Shown: positions 1-13,624, counted from the stretch's first letter. The stretch is 64,000 nucleotides of DNA from Tachypleus tridentatus (GCF_004210375.1 NC_134834.1:151685009-151749008); one strand, 5' to 3'. Program-made: numbers and translations. Notes: generated by a model not told the origin, from the letters alone.

Positions 1-454
1 GAAGTTACATCAGCTGACGTGCTAACATGTAACGACTGGTCATGAAGTTACATTAACTGACAATAATTACAACCAATAAGACCACCATCCAGCATGTATG
101 TGTAAAACATGTTTATTTTCATTTAAATGAAGAAAGGATCTATTGTAATACTATAATTTATATAATCATTATTTTAAAGTGTGTCCAAGTTATCTAATAT
201 ATATAGAAATACCTAATACATTATGTGGTACTAATGAATTTCTACATAACAAAACACTGAAGCCATCTTGTGTATAATTAACCCTGTCTGGACCAACTGC
301 ACATATGAAATGGATCTCTCTAAAAAAAACAATTATCCTGAAAGAAACACTTTAATGTTTTCTTGAAAACACCATCAGAAAACAAAATTGTTCACAACAT
401 AAAAACAGACAGTAAAATGAAATTAAACTATATAAGCATTTTAAAGCCTAAAAT
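1..454. other. Non-coding left edge
   Basis: AT-rich sequence without a recognisable gene. It should lie in a DNAJC11 intron, because exons upstream of that gene's missing 3' half lie to the right. The next expected DNAJC11 exon was looked for here on the minus strand and not found. Confidence 0.5.
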
Positions 455-2863
455 CTAGGCTTCCATTAGCCATTAGCCACATTGCCATTGGCAAAAAGAA
501 ACAGCCTGTGGCTAAAAAATCTAGTGTTGGTTTCCCCACAGTGGCAAAAGATAATGTTTTGGTCTCGGATGGTTTTTCTTTATTTATCAGGCACAGATGG
601 CCACATTACTTGTATAAGCAAAGGAAGCCATCCCAACTGTGAAGTTTCATTCCCTCCTTTCACTACAAGTATTCAGTGTAAGAATATTCTTCATTATAGT
701 ATTAATAAGATACTTTGTTTTCTACAGTATTTTCTTGAAACAAAAGGCAATTTGACAATTTTCTAAAAGTAAAACATTTTGAAAATATCTATCAAAAATT
801 AAGTAGCTAGCCAACTCTTCCAAATATCTTTGTTTATTACTTTAATTGGTAGTCTTATTTCAAAACACAAGTTCTTATATATTTTTTAACAGGGAGTGAC
901 CTATCTAAAGAAACTACAGACTCAGTCACAAAGTGGAACAGAGAGCTTCATATACACCCACAGCTAGTCTCTGGATGATATGTACAGTGCCCTAAATCAT
1001 GTAGTTCAGGATGAAATGCAGGCAGACTTTTGGGCATCGCCTTACCCATTTTTTGCTCTTGAAGCAGATGAAGCAACTGATGCAGGAAACACCTCTATAC
1101 TGATAATTTATATCAGGTATCTTTCATCATTAGGTGAGGTTACAAGTCGATTCCTTGCTGTGCATGAGCTGACCAACACTGGGGCTAATTCTATCTACAA
1201 CACAATGCACTCAGTCACGGCAGATCGAGGATTGTTTGATGTTGACTTGGTTGGACTTGCAACTGATGGTGCAAATGTCATGGTGGGAATAAAAACAGGT
1301 GTTGCTACAAAATTTAAGGAGGAATGCCTCTGGATAATAACAAGTTATCGATTGGCACACAGATTACAATTGGCAGCTGAAAAGACAACAAACCAGGTGC
1401 CATACCTTGTGAAGTACATTTCAGTTTTGAACCAGTTTGCAAAAAGCCTGAAATATTCTCCCAAGTTGTGTCGGATTCTGGAAGAGAGCAGAGCATTGCA
1501 TGGAGAGAAAAGCAATAAAATTAAGCAAGTGTTCTTCACACGATGGCTCTCTTTTAATGATTCTATCCAAGCAATAGTCAATTGTATTGCATCTGTGATA
1601 AGCTGCCTGCAGGTTGTAGCAATGGAACATGGTACTCCAGGACGAGCCTTGCTACGTGGTCTAGTCCAGCAAATGTCATGTTACAGCTTTGTCATGATGA
1701 CACATTTTTTGGCTGATGCTGTTGGCATTCTTGGACTTTTGTCAAGATCTCTACAGAGAGCTGATTTATCTTATAATCAGGCTAAAGCAATTATTGATGA
1801 GTCAATTCTGTCACTGGTACACATCCCTGGTCCTTACACACAGATTGCACTGAAGTAACTCCCACAAACTCCTGATGCCAGTGGTTACACTTCTTACTGA
1901 GGCCATGACATCAAAGATATTGATAAACAACATGAAAAGTACAGATCAGTTACTGAGTCACTTGTTGAAGAGGTGATCACAAGACTACAAGTAGCATTCC
2001 CAGACACTAACATCATGTCATTTTTTTTCAATATTTAGCCCATGTCACAGCAGAATCTGATGAGGATGATCTGAAGAAACTCATCCAGCACTTCTCTCCT
2101 TTCATCAATGAGGATGAGGCACTGACTGAATGGCTGCTACTAAGGAACATAATGGAACAGGATGCTCACAAAAACAGAAACATGAAGAGCTTCTACAAGC
2201 AATACATCCACCAGACCCATCATACTTTTCCAAATCTGTCTCAGCTTGCAGCAACTGGATTAATAATTCCAGTTACATCTGTTGACTGTGGGGAATTAGC
2301 AGGTACAACAGCATCAATCTGTCTGTGGCCAAGACAGAAATGTTACTGAGCTTATCCATGGAGTCCAAACCTTTAGATCATTTTAACTTTGACTCTGCAT
2401 TCAGATTCTGGGTCACTGACAAAGACAGACATGGGTGCCATTCCCTGTTGTAGAAATGTGCTTTGGAACCTCATGTGTCAACTTCTACCACATCTTCTGT
2501 TGAGAATGATTTGGCTGAAGAGCTGCCATTGGATTTATCTACTTACTAGTCATGCTACTGTATTCTAGTTTTAACTCATTTTGTTTGTTTGTGTTATTTT
2601 GAGAAATGTATCTCTTTATTTTCCTCTTTATCATGTTTATTTTCTTTGTTTTTTTGTTTTTTTTGGCAGGGAAGATTGCTGGAAAATAAAAAATAGTACA
2701 AAACTTAATGTCTTGTAGATTTTCACATAATAACAACTATTTTTTACTGGATGGAATTGATGCATATTAAAAGTCACTCATCACACAGTTTTTGGTGACC
2801 TAAAATTGTGGCTAAACAACTGTCACTGTGGCTAAGAGAGTTATTTTTCTAGTGGAAGCCCAG
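455..2863 (+). mobile_element. Decayed hAT-superfamily DNA transposon
   Basis: About 2.4 kb, bounded by imperfect terminal inverted repeats. The left end reads CTAGGCTTCCATTAG (455-469) and the reverse complement of the right end reads CTGGGCTTCCACTAG (2849-2863), 13 of 15 matching. The interior encodes a broken transposase on the plus strand. A clean 8-bp target duplication is not visible, although both flanks contain AAAAT, so the exact ends are tentative. The element sits in the DNAJC11 intron after exon 6 and in the opposite orientation to that gene. Confidence 0.7.
980..2447 (+). pseudogene. hAT-type transposase remnant (ZNF862/DUF4371-like)
   Basis: The first block (980-1858, 292 codons) has the features of the hAT catalytic half: a DEATD motif near residue 30 and ATDGANVM near residue 94, followed by an H/RW-type region (FFTRWLSF). 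A stop codon then interrupts it. A second block (about 2050-2340) has the hAT C-terminal signature, FPNLSQLA followed by IIPVTSVDC. After VDC the frame shifts, and the last recognisable part (FDSAFRFWV, near 2390) continues in another frame. The protein was a cut-and-paste transposase with a C-terminal dimerisation domain. Stops and frameshifts make this copy inactive. Confidence 0.8.
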
Positions 2864-2906
2864 AAAATATATAGTGTTTAATAAATTTTATACAGTTTGG
2901 TTAGGT

Positions 2907-2934
2907 ATACATACATACATACACACACACACAC
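2907..2934. repeat. CATA/CA microsatellite
   Basis: Short simple repeat changing from CATA units to CA units, just right of the hAT element. Confidence 0.85.
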
Positions 2935-3270
2935 CGTGTTTTACATCTTGTAAGATACTACATTGTGGGATATGCACCCTAATTTTGGAAAAACAATTCT
3001 AAGAAAAAATATTTTGACTCAACAACCAACACCCTGATGTAACCTTGACTTTCTCAACCTACTAAATAAATACAATCAAATACATCATATTCTTCACAGT
3101 ATATAGACAATATTTGTTAAACTGAATGTTTTATGTTATTGAAAATACTTGTAATTGGTAAGTAATGAGATTACGATATCTACAAAAGACCGTTTGGAGT
3201 AGACCCTAGGCTAACTTCTTGCCCTAACCCATCACTTTTGTCTTGGAAGATGCATGGGGATTTTTAAAGA

Positions 3271-3465
3271 TTTGTTTTGAATTTCTCACAAAGCTACATG
3301 TCTGCCAACTCTTGGGCTACTCTTTTACCAACAAACAGTGGGACTGACCATCACATTATAATGCCCCCACAGTTGAAAAGGAGAGCATGTTTGGTGCAAT
3401 GGGGATACGAACCTGTGACCTTCAGGTTACGAGTCGAATGCTTTAACCCACCTGGCCATGCTGGG
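3271..3465 (-). mobile_element. tRNA-derived SINE, family A, internally deleted
   Basis: Minus-strand copy of the main SINE family of this window. Its tRNA-like head reads inward from 3465, with a B-box-like stretch near 3400. The conserved body follows and the tail is A-rich. About 85 bp of the usual body (the part ending at the GCGCAGATAGCC block) is missing compared with the copy at 58311. Confidence 0.8.
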
Positions 3466-3658
3466 TATTTTTAAAGGAAAAGTGCATCTTACAAGGGGTA
3501 AAAAAAATATATATATTGTGAGAAGGGAAAAAAAACATCAATAACACCTTTGGGGTCAAGAAGAGTTAAAGTAGCAAATGGATAACAAACAATAATATCA
3601 CAGGCATTTGCAAGTTAAATAAAATCCATGAATGAAAACACAAAAGAAATCACAATAC

Positions 3659-3833
3659 CTCTGTCCATGTTTTAGCAGATACAACGTGCCGAACTGAGCA
3701 AGCCACTGTCCCATTTCCTGTTCCATTCTGAGTTGTAAGTGTTCCACTCAATGTTGCAGTATCACTCATGGTTAACGGGGCATCAATAGACTGGGATATA
3801 GTCATAGATTTGATCTCCAAAGATGGGTACCCC
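3659..3833 (-). CDS. DNAJC11: DNAJC11 coding exon 6
   Basis: 175 bp, completing the split Arg codon and then 58 codons. It encodes [19 protein letters not shown] and ends AKTWTE before donor GTATTG. The next exon (the GELEFGAG-like region in the human protein) is not in the window. Confidence 0.92.
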
Positions 3834-6800
3834 CTAGGTTTTTGTCAGAACATCAAATAAGACTGTCAGAATGTTCACTCTCTAGCTGTCAGTTAAAACA
3901 CTATTTTTTAATTCTTGTTTTTCCTTTCATAAATGACAAACCACTTGAATTTCTTATCAATCAGTTGATTTTACAATCAAACATTTTTATTACTTTCCAC
4001 ACAATAATAATCTACTAAAATTTAAAACAATAAAATAGAATCTAGGCTGACATGATAACACACAGTCTAGGAGTTTTTATTAGTAAAAACTTATCTAAAT
4101 ACAGCTGGACAATTAACTTATTATTGACAGGTTCAACTGGACCCACCCAGCAATTGGTGACATTGGTGAAAACTCCAATGACAAATCACTAGTGAAAAAT
4201 AACAACACATATCTGGTAACAATAATATTTGACAAGACTTATTGATACTTTGATTGTTAAAAATACAATTATGACCTGTGTAACACAACTAGCTACAGTT
4301 ATGACCCATGTAACACAACAAACTATAATTATGACCCTTTGGACAAAACTTCCTGCATATTTTACTCATGTTACAGATGTAACAAAAACCACAAATGTTC
4401 TAACTTTTAATCTTGTGGCTTCAGCTAACTCTTTAAGCCCCTTTCTACACATCTTTATATTTTACTAAGATGAAAATTGAATTAGATCACTTTGGTGTAA
4501 TGTAAAATTTTATATTTTCTAAGTTTTATTCATTTACTTTAAAAAGAAATGTCTATAACAATAATTAATCTGAAGATTTTGCTGTCATTTGATCCATTTG
4601 TGGTTAAATTTTTCAAGTTTAAGAGCTCTAAAAACAAGAAACAGTGAGAAGCTAATATTATAGACTGTCAGCACAGATGGTCAACAGTACATTTCTAGCT
4701 GTCTTTCATCAGCAGGTGGAAAACTTTGAAGAATTTCTCCCTTTACAAAATAACATTATAATATTTCTAAGTGTAAAGGTCAGTCAAAGCTGTATTGCCA
4801 AACAACAGTTTAAAGTTGAATGGCATATTTATAACCAATAGAATGAGCAGATTTCACACTATGTAATTATGGCCTGAAGACACCTCTACCTGTGTATGAA
4901 TCTGTAGTGTGAAACAGAAAACATGCATAATTTATCACTCTCTTGAGGCATATAAAATGCCTGGCAAGTGCTTCCCATCTTAGATGTAGTAGTCTGCTAA
5001 ATAGACTGCATTTAGGGATTACACATATATATTTAAATCAATATTGTATTATTTCTGTTTTAAAGTGCACATTTGAAATGTTTTATGATTTTTATACATT
5101 TAACTTCTTGCAGCTTAACTTATCTAAATGTTTGAGCAAGGTGGCATCATTCATGTGTGCAAGCTAGATATTTTGAATATTTGCATGAGACTCATCCTGT
5201 ATAATTAGAGTTGTGGGAACATGTTGACAGTGTTGTCATCAAGAATAAAAGAAGAATTGGAAAAAATAATTAAAAATAAAATACAAATGAAAAGATAAAA
5301 AAGTAAAATTATGTGTGTGACAAAAAGAAGTTTAAAATCTATTCTATGAAAATTTAAAATGTATGAACATGATTCCATTTCTTAATTTTAAACATTTAAT
5401 TGCATCGTACATTGATGATGAAATCTGGAGTTAATGATATACTTGACATAAACATTTACCTTAAAAACTTTTGATGTTCATTTAGAAGGTTCTAGAAATT
5501 GTACAAGTGAAATGTAAAAACTGTGAGATAAGAAATAGTATTTTTATACTCAAGATGAAAATCACATTGCATGTAAACTATTCAGCATCCAAGTCCAAAT
5601 AAGGAATGTTTTATTATAAAAAAGTAGAACAAATGAAAACTAAATATTTTATTTTTCTAAAACTGCATAACTTTAGAACCATTCAAGTCAAATGTAAAAG
5701 GATTTCATCAACTAGTTTCATTTTTCTAAAGAACTCTTGTGAGTTACATGCTTACATTGTAAGTAGGTCTTTGTCATTTCCAACACATTCTAAACAGACA
5801 GGCAGGTGAAACACCTCTAACAGATTATAAACATTATATAACCTTATCAACATTATGCTTACAACAACAAACTCTAATTACTAAAGTGATCAGGTGTGGT
5901 AGGAAACTGTATGACATCATTTATCAGGTCCAAAAGCCACAATAAAGCTGCCAAGAGAAGTCATACCCAGTAATGATTTGTCTGCCACTGTTTAAAACAG
6001 AAAGTCATATAAAATAATACAAACAAGTACATTTAGTAAAATTCTAATAGATATTCTAATACTAACCTTGACTCCAAATCATCTTCATAAAGTTCAAATA
6101 GATCAGTAGCATCTATTCCAACACTAACTGTTCCCTGGTGAAACAAGACTTTTTGTCAGACTGAATTCCATATCAGTTTAGTTATGGTTGAACCAACCAT
6201 GTTTTACATTGTTTGAAATAAGTATACTTTGTAAAAGACCATCATCTAACAATAAACATAAACTTTGCAGAATTTGATATAAAGTTCTTTATGTATTACT
6301 AATAAACTAAGACACCCTAGGCATTTCAATAATGTGATTATATTTTCACAATTATTCATAATTGTTAAATTGAATAGATAGTAAATTAATTGTTAATTAT
6401 CTACTACAAAGGAAACAGTGAAACAAATTGGTTAAACCTTGATATCATTCAAAAATTCTTTTCTTTATGGCAGTTACACATTCTACCATAAATATATTTA
6501 AATTCACAGTTTCACTCTATGAGTAATATTATCATGAACCTATGTTCTGTTAAACATTTTGTTATTGTACGAATGACATATCAAACACCTATGAAACTTC
6601 ATTTAACAATTTTACACATAAAAGTGCACTAAATTTAGATTTTATTTATAATATATAATTTTATGACGGCTACTTGCTTTTGGATTAGTTCTTTGCTGTA
6701 GCCGTCTTTCTTCTCTTTCCTGAGCTAATCGTTCATATTCTTCTCTTATTTCCTGAGGAGTTTTGGTCCTTTGGACAATCTATCAAAACATTAAATACAA

Positions 6801-9800
6801 GAGGGTTTCCTCTTGAAACATTTCTCTGGAATAAAGATTATGTAAAAAAAGAATTTTTTTTAATCAGGTAACTTACATAATCAAAGACTTGAAAACCAAA
6901 TTAATTTAAACAGTAATAAAAGAATAAATATTTGTAATAAGTAAGAATAAAAAAATCAGTACAAACAATCCAAAAACAAACTTTTTTAATTAAAAACTTT
7001 AAATATACAAGTTTTTAAGCCACATGTATACAGTCATGCTGGTTACAAAAATGTTAACTATATACTATTTACCTACTATTACATTTGAAAACTTTAAAAA
7101 AAATAAAATTCCAGTTGTGTGCTGATAAGAACAGTACACATTAAACCACACAAGCCCCGTGAAAGTTTTGACAATACTCCTATTTTACATTTAATTAGAT
7201 AATGAGTGATGAATACACTAGAAATATTCCCTGCATTCAAACTTTTATTTCCAGCTGTGTTGGCTTCTACATTGCAGCCATAACTTCCAACACAAGACAG
7301 TTATCTAGTTAACATGAATTGAAATAATTACTCACCTCCCACCCATCAGTTTCCAGGCCCTTTAAACCAAGTGTGTCATATATGGCTCTCTTGTGAGGGT
7401 CAATCAGAACTGAAAACAAGTATATAAATATCATATGCATAATAAGGAATCATTTGTCCCTCAACAATGCTCCAGAATACTCATCCTTGAAAAAGGTTAA
7501 AAATTTAAACTTGCCCTCTAAAATAAATGATTCCCTTTTTAAAATTTAAAGGGGCAACAGCAACTCCTTCCACAAGTCAAGCAACCTGTTGAGAAATAAA
7601 ACTCTTTTCAACTGTTTCAAACTGTAAACTGGGATTCGGTCATTCTACTATCTTCATAATACTGTGCAGAGTAAATCAGAGGCCTCTATCTCATAGATTG
7701 CCCAGATAACCTTGTAAACTTTGTATCATCTTTCATGCTTCTTTTTAAAGAAAAAAATTTGAGAGATCTTTACCTATCTCTGTAAGATAACCCTCGTATC
7801 CCTAGAATCATCTCAGTAACTGTCCTATGGACCCTTCCAAATAAGTCATTATTCTTTCTTGGATAAGGAGACGAAAGCTGTAACAGTATTCCACATGTGG
7901 CTTAACTAGTAGTTTGTTTTGATAATTCTATCTTTTTATTAAATTTTGTAATCTCTAAAAGTAACAGTACTATTACTTTAGTGGCATAAGTTATCCACCA
8001 TGATGCTTAAGCCATAACCTCTTTGTACAATATACTACATGGTTAAACTGCTAAAACCATGACCTCTTAACACCAAATAATTGTGAGCTCAAGTTGGCCT
8101 TCATACCTAGTTTCACAACATTCTTTCTACTGACTTCCTCCATGCAGTCATCCAAGCAGTGAAAGTAACTTTGGCAACACCCAATATTGATTTATAATAA
8201 TTTTCATTAGCTTAACTTATATTAAAATTTAATAGTTTAAAAAAAAACAAAAAGGCATTTTATTTTTACCTGTCATTCATAAACAAATAAATTAAAAGGG
8301 AATATTTGTTAAATTTTATCTTTAAATGTGAATTAATGTGAATTATTTTGTAGAAATCAGAATTAATTTTATTTCATTACAGTTTTCAAATCTATATATG
8401 TAATAAAACATTAAGTCTTGTTAGATCATTTTATTTAAAATACAGAAACAATTTATGTTTCAAGCTTAAATCAAATATGGTTTATTACTGTTTTTATGTA
8501 TATAAGTTGCATATCAATCTGTTGTAGAGAGAAAGATTCATTGATGATATTTTATAAATAACATTAAAATTTTACAGATTTACCCCACTTCATTTTACAT
8601 TCAGAAAACAATTTCTGTTACTTATTTTACACAAAATTATCCCAAACTTCATACTTTCATGGGCCTTTTTGATCTTGTTGAATAGAATCTCTGCATCTCG
8701 CTTCCTTACTGGGTCAGGATGGTGTTTATCTGGATGGTAAAGTTTACTCATATGTCTGTATGCATTTGTGATGTCTTCCTGAGAGGCCTGACAAAAATGT
8801 TCAAAACATTGAAATAAAAGATAATGGCTTAGGCCTAAATGGAATTAAAAACAATTACTTCATTTTGAAATTACCCTCACTTGAAATATGTTTAAACATT
8901 CTACACTTTTATACCAATAATATATAGACAATTGTGTGAAGTAACTTCATTCCTTATATAAAATTCTGATTATCACCATTAGAAGGTGAAAAAGGGTTAG
9001 TGGTATGTTTTCAATCTGGTTAAATTCTCAGACAAAATGTACAGTTGAGAGATAAATATAACTATGGGAAAAGGTACTGTAACACTTCTACAACAACTAT
9101 TATAAACTTGATGAAAAATTTAATTTTTTTCACTTAAACAATAAACTTTATATAAATCTACTTACAAAACATAAAAAAATTTCAAAATATAAAGTTATTT
9201 ATCATACTACAGATTTTAAATTGTTCTCTAAATATAGTTATTTGAATTTAAATATTTCAACATTAATAATTCCTTCTACACATTTTTCATATCATAAGTG
9301 GTATCTTGGGAAAAATGTTAACTTTATTTTTGCTACACACATGGATACATTTTTCACAATATTAACCAAAAACTATAATGTAATATTTTAAAAATGAAAT
9401 CCAAAATACCACTATTCTGATTTAGAAATATATCATTTTTTGTTTATAAAATTAAAAAAGGAACAAACTGCTATGTATCCTAACTTTTGTTTTCTTAACT
9501 GTAAAGTTACAAAATGAATGACAAACACATGAATGAAACATAAGGTGGTTTATACATTATTTCTGATATAAATTCAAGTCTTATTTTCTGTACATTTATA
9601 GTTTTTTCTTTATTTTAGAATTTAACTCAATGCAAAAGTTGATCACTTTTCAGTAGAGATGATTTCCTACTCAGTAATGTCTCTTTCTTCTATTATCATT
9701 ATTATATAACTGATTATGTAAGAGCATTCTCAACAAAAACTAAATTCGTTTTCACAAAGCAATTAAGATAGAATACTTACATAAAAAATGAGGGCTTCAA

Positions 9801-10413
9801 ACGTATACTATCTACTTAGCAAATGTTGATTTTCCTCTTATACTTAATAAACCTTGAGTTCTTGGCATTCAATGTTTGTCTAGTAATAGTATTTGAAATA
9901 TTTATATTTTATTTGTTGTCAGATAATTATTATGAAGGTCCAACCACTCAACCAGTAATAATTCTCATACATATAACTTCATAATTATTAGCGTTAAGGT
10001 GTTTGTGTCAAACAATTTAAACTACAAAATGAAATATCTATAACTGTAAATAAAATTTAAAAACAACTTCACTTGTACAGAAAAATATTATACAAACACT
10101 TTGATTTTCTTGATAGCGACTAAAACGCCGCCTATACCGGATTGAAGTTAGTACAAGCTTTAAAAATATTCGTAGTACAATGCAAATAATGGCCATCGAA
10201 ATCACTGTGTTAGTTTACACGTAGAAATGACGATTTCAAATTCAATACCTCAGAGTTGCTAAATCAAAAATACAAACAGTGCCTAATTTCAACAAATACA
10301 ATCTACAAGTAATAAGATTAAAAACAAACCTCTTTCGACACATTGAGAAAAGCATAATAATCTTCTAAAACTTCGTCATTCAATTCCTCACAATCACTCG
10401 TGGAGTCCGCCAT
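3659..10413 (-). CDS. DNAJC11: DnaJ homolog subfamily C member 11, 5' two-fifths (6 coding exons)
   Basis: A type III J-domain protein. The family acts at the mitochondrial outer membrane with the MICOS/MIB complex in cristae organisation. Exons are 10330-10413, 8655-8787, 7336-7409, 6678-6779, 6067-6134 and 3659-3833; they join in frame to 212 codons, against about 559 residues in human. The J domain covers residues 18-85, with the HPD motif at 46-48 followed by K49. After it come the charged [12 protein letters not shown] helix and the start of the conserved beta-rich DUF3395-containing region ([12 protein letters not shown], then [10 protein letters not shown]). The start is the ATG at 10413, in a MADS context. 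The rest of the gene lies beyond the left edge. Intron 4 uses a GC donor. The hAT element and a SINE lie in the intron after exon 6. Confidence 0.93.
3834..6066. other. DNAJC11 intron 5
   Basis: 2.2 kb of AT-rich intron. Apart from a small tandem repeat at 4265-4345, nothing recognisable is present. Confidence 0.7.
4265..4345. repeat. Short tandem repeat, about 36 bp x 2.3
   Basis: Two full and one partial unit, each starting with ATGACC and continuing GTAACACAAC with an ATTATG/AGTTATG boundary. Confidence 0.7.
6067..6134 (-). CDS. DNAJC11: DNAJC11 coding exon 5
   Basis: 68 bp: 22 codons plus two bases. It encodes [19 protein letters not shown], matching the conserved family segment directly after the NPK of exon 4. 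The donor is GTTAGT. Confidence 0.92.
6678..6779 (-). CDS. DNAJC11: DNAJC11 coding exon 4 (GC donor)
   Basis: 34 codons, phase 0 at both ends. It encodes [17 protein letters not shown] and then a charged coiled segment ending RTNPK. The only donor that fits the protein is AAA|GCAAGT, so the following intron is of the GC-AG class. Confidence 0.9.
7336..7409 (-). CDS. DNAJC11: DNAJC11 coding exon 3
   Basis: 74 bp: two bases complete a codon, then 24 codons. It encodes [12 protein letters not shown] and GLETDGWE, the end of the J domain and the conserved segment after it. The donor is GTGAGT. Confidence 0.93.
7410..8654. other. DNAJC11 intron 2
   Basis: 1.2 kb of AT-rich sequence with no repeat or gene signal recognised. 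Confidence 0.6.
8655..8787 (-). CDS. DNAJC11: DNAJC11 coding exon 2
   Basis: 133 bp, starts in phase 0 and ends with one base of the next codon (donor GTATGA). It encodes the J-domain core, with [12 protein letters not shown] holding the HPD loop that contacts Hsp70. Confidence 0.94.
8788..10329. other. DNAJC11 intron 1
   Basis: 1.5 kb, very AT-rich, with no gene or repeat recognised. Confidence 0.6.
10330..10413 (-). CDS. DNAJC11: DNAJC11 coding exon 1
   Basis: 28 codons from the initiator ATG to GAG, phase 0, with donor GTTTGT. It has an acidic N-terminus and then EDYYAFLNV, the first helix region of the J domain. Confidence 0.92.
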
Positions 10414-11597
10414 GATACATTGTTACAGAGACATCTAACGTAATTTTGCTTAATATTACAAATTTATAAATAAATAAAATAATTTGTTTGTGTACGCAAG
10501 CGTACAGATTAGATTGTGTTTAAAATACTCATATGATAGCAAAAGGTTTATTGTGGTTATTTGGGTTATTTATTTATTTTAAGAAACTCAAATAACAGCT
10601 ATTATCCATTTTACACTTAAAAATTATTCCTTTCTATTATCAGTAATAACTGAAACGTTTAATACACTAATATGTTTAACTTTAGAAATGTTTAAACCGA
10701 CTATTTACCTTATGTAAGATATATGCAACCTAACAACAAATGCAAAATAAGTCAGTAGCTTTAAGTAATGGTCTTTAGTCGTATTTTTTCTGCCTGTATA
10801 GAGAATGAGTTCGTTATAGTAAAACGATTTTGGAACTTTACCGCGTCTTTGCGCATCATACTGCCATTCTCTTTCCAACGATCGTGCATATTGACCATGC
10901 TATCAACGCAGTTTCCATTTAAAAAGGAGTTGTCGTAAAGTAGTTATGCTCAAAATAATCCCCTCACACCTTTTCATAATATATCTACTAAAAAGAGAAC
11001 AATTTCTCACTGCTCATTTCAACAGTCTGATCCTAAAGAAATCCACAAGAATTATATCTAGTAAATCGACTTGTAGGTTTTCCTATGGAATAGAATGACT
11101 ATCTATTAAAAGAGTAAAATAATATGACCAGAACAGCAATGTTTTCTGTGTACAGAAACTTTAGGTACTGAATGCCACTTTTGGTATTGTTCTTAATTTC
11201 AGTTTAGTTTTAGTTTGGCTTATTTTATATTCAAATCATTATTAATTTATAGAAAATATGTAGTTAACAAAATTCTGTTTGGGCTTTAAGTCTTTAATTT
11301 GGTTTTCACATGGTTTACTGGTTTGAATATTCAAAAACAGTTTGACATAAAATACCTAACACAGCATTAACGTTGTTAATGTTTCCTAATCTTATTTACC
11401 TTGTAATAATATTACATAAATAATGTAACAGCACAAACACTAAAGTCTTATGAGAAGTATAATTTAATCATTCTCCACCAGCTTACAAAGCGTATTCGCT
11501 ATATTTTTTGTCATTCTACTTTTCTTACGCTCATTAAACGTCAGTCAGTATTCTAATATAATTTCGCTTTATACACTTTGCACATCGTTCAACTTAT
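10414..11597. other. DNAJC11 upstream region
   Basis: It should contain the DNAJC11 promoter (transcription runs leftward from here). No TATA box or other core motif could be assigned with confidence. The stretch at 10790-10930 is less AT-rich than its surroundings. Confidence 0.4.
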
Positions 11598-11850
11598 TCG
11601 GACACTCGACTCATAATCCGAGGGTCGCAGGGTATGAATCTCCATCACACCAAACATGCTCGCCTATTCAGCCGTAGTGGCATTATAATGTTTCGGTGAA
11701 TCCCACTATTCACTGGTAAAAGAATAGCTCAAGAGTTGGTAGTGATGACTAGCTGCCTTTCCTCTAGTCTTACACTGCTAAATTAGGGACGGCTAGTGCA
11801 GATAGCCCTCGTGTAGCTTTTCGTGAAATTCAAAACAAATAAACAAATTA
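11598..11850 (+). mobile_element. tRNA-derived SINE, family A
   Basis: Near full-length family A body on the plus strand. It begins inside the tRNA-like head (GACTCATAATCCGAGGG), continues through the CCAAACATGCTCGCC block and ends with a CAAATAAACAAATT tail. A few bases of the 5' end are missing or degraded. Confidence 0.85.
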
Positions 11851-12656
11851 ACTTATTCGTTTATTTCCAAGACAGTTTCAATCTTCAAGTTATTTGCCCG
11901 TCACATGGCTTTGAAGCTCACTCTAACAATAAGAATAATAAAAAGTACATATGTCAATCTAAAAAAAAAAACAGATCTTATATTTCTGCCCTCTCTCTCC
12001 AAATTATAAAGTACGTCGAACACGAACCAACAAATTATGCCATGTTAAACTTGTGTAAACAGTAAAACTAATCTTGATAGTTAACGGCATTAATATTATG
12101 AAACATAACGTAGGTTTGAGTTTAATAATGTTTACTTTTACTTCTTATCATCACATTCATCATATCATTTACTCTGATAAAGATCACACCTGATTTTCCA
12201 TCACAAACATTGCATTTGAATCTGTAAAGAATTCTCTGCCTGAGTATGACCTTGGTATTTTATCACGCTATTATATGTTAAATTGAACAGAATCTATTTG
12301 CTTATCTGGCTATGTTGTATAATCTTTAAATTATCTTGTGAACACTACATATATAAATATATAGAAGGTACAATGTCCTCAGTGTTCTTCAATTTTATTT
12401 TATTACTGTATATTTACTATTTTTTGCTTATGACAAGGGTATATAACCCCAAATTTAGTAGCTTGAAAATACAGTTTTATTAGGTTATATCTTGTTTTTG
12501 GTTTCTGGGGTTTCGATTCCAAAACACGTTTCAATAAATTAATATATTGAAATAACAGTATACGAAGCTTTCAAAAGTATGACAAACAATCTATTTAATA
12601 GGATAAAAGAATCAAATTAGTTTAGAGTTTCGGGAAGAATGTGAAAGGAATAATTG

Positions 12657-12938
12657 GTTTGTTTGTTTGTTTGTTTTGAATTTCGCGCAAAGCTACACGA
12701 GGGCTATCTGCACTAGCCGTCCCTAATTTAGCAGTGTAAGACTAGAGGAAAGGCAGGTAGTCATCACCACCCACCGCCATCTCTTGGCCTACTCTTTTAC
12801 CAACGAATAGTGGATTGACCATCACATTATAACGGTTCCACGGCTAAAAGAACAAGCATGTTTGGTGGGACGGGGATTCGAACCCGCGACCTTGGGATTA
12901 GGAGTCGAGTGCCTTAACCCACTTGGCCATGCCGAGCC
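12657..12938 (-). mobile_element. tRNA-derived SINE, family A, nearly full length
   Basis: Minus-strand copy with a (TTTG)n tail at the left and a complete tRNA-like head at the right. The B-box is intact (GGTTCGAA-type, read on the minus strand near 12885). It is one of the better-preserved copies. Confidence 0.9.
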
Positions 12939-13267
12939 TAGGAATAAGCTACCGCCTAAATTGTTACGGTTTAAAGTTTCTAACCAAGATTTAAGATATC
13001 TTGTATATCATCAGCCACATAAGAGCTTCCTAGATACAGAAACTAAATTAAAAAGAAATCTAGGCGAAGAATTATAAATTAACAGGTAGATGTTTGAGAA
13101 AGTAGTGTTTTATCTAGACTTGCACGAGCCATCGAACCGGATACGACTACGTTGGCAGAAATCACATTCAATCACTTATTTAAATCACGCAGAATTAAAC
13201 GGGTATAAATTGAACTCTTCATTCTCAGCAGCTATATCGCTTCTTCTCTTAGTGACTAAGGATTAAA

Positions 13268-13345
13268 ACATGGATTTCGATACCCGCGGTGAGCGCAGCA
13301 ATGATAGTCCATTGTATAGCCTTACAGTTAACAACAGTTAAACAA
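13268..13345 (+). mobile_element. SINE family B fragment
   Basis: Shares GATTTCGATACCCG and the following GCAGCA...GATAG block with the second SINE family (better copy at 48228). Both ends are degraded. Confidence 0.55.
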
Positions 13346-13624
13346 ATCTAGGTCAAATGATGGATTCTATATCTTGTTGTTATAAGTTGTCAGACATAAA
13401 ACAGAGAGTGTTGTCTAACGGTTTAATATTTTATATAGCACCAGATATATTAGATTACTCTGTACTACGCTTTTCGAATTTCTTTACTTGGGACCTTAAA
13501 AGAATAGGTAATTAACAAGCAATAAGAAACAACTTTAAATATTTTAGGTATATTTTGTTATAGATATATTTATATTTAACTTCTAAGCCAAGTCTATAAC
13601 GTAAATTATAAAAGGAAGACAAAA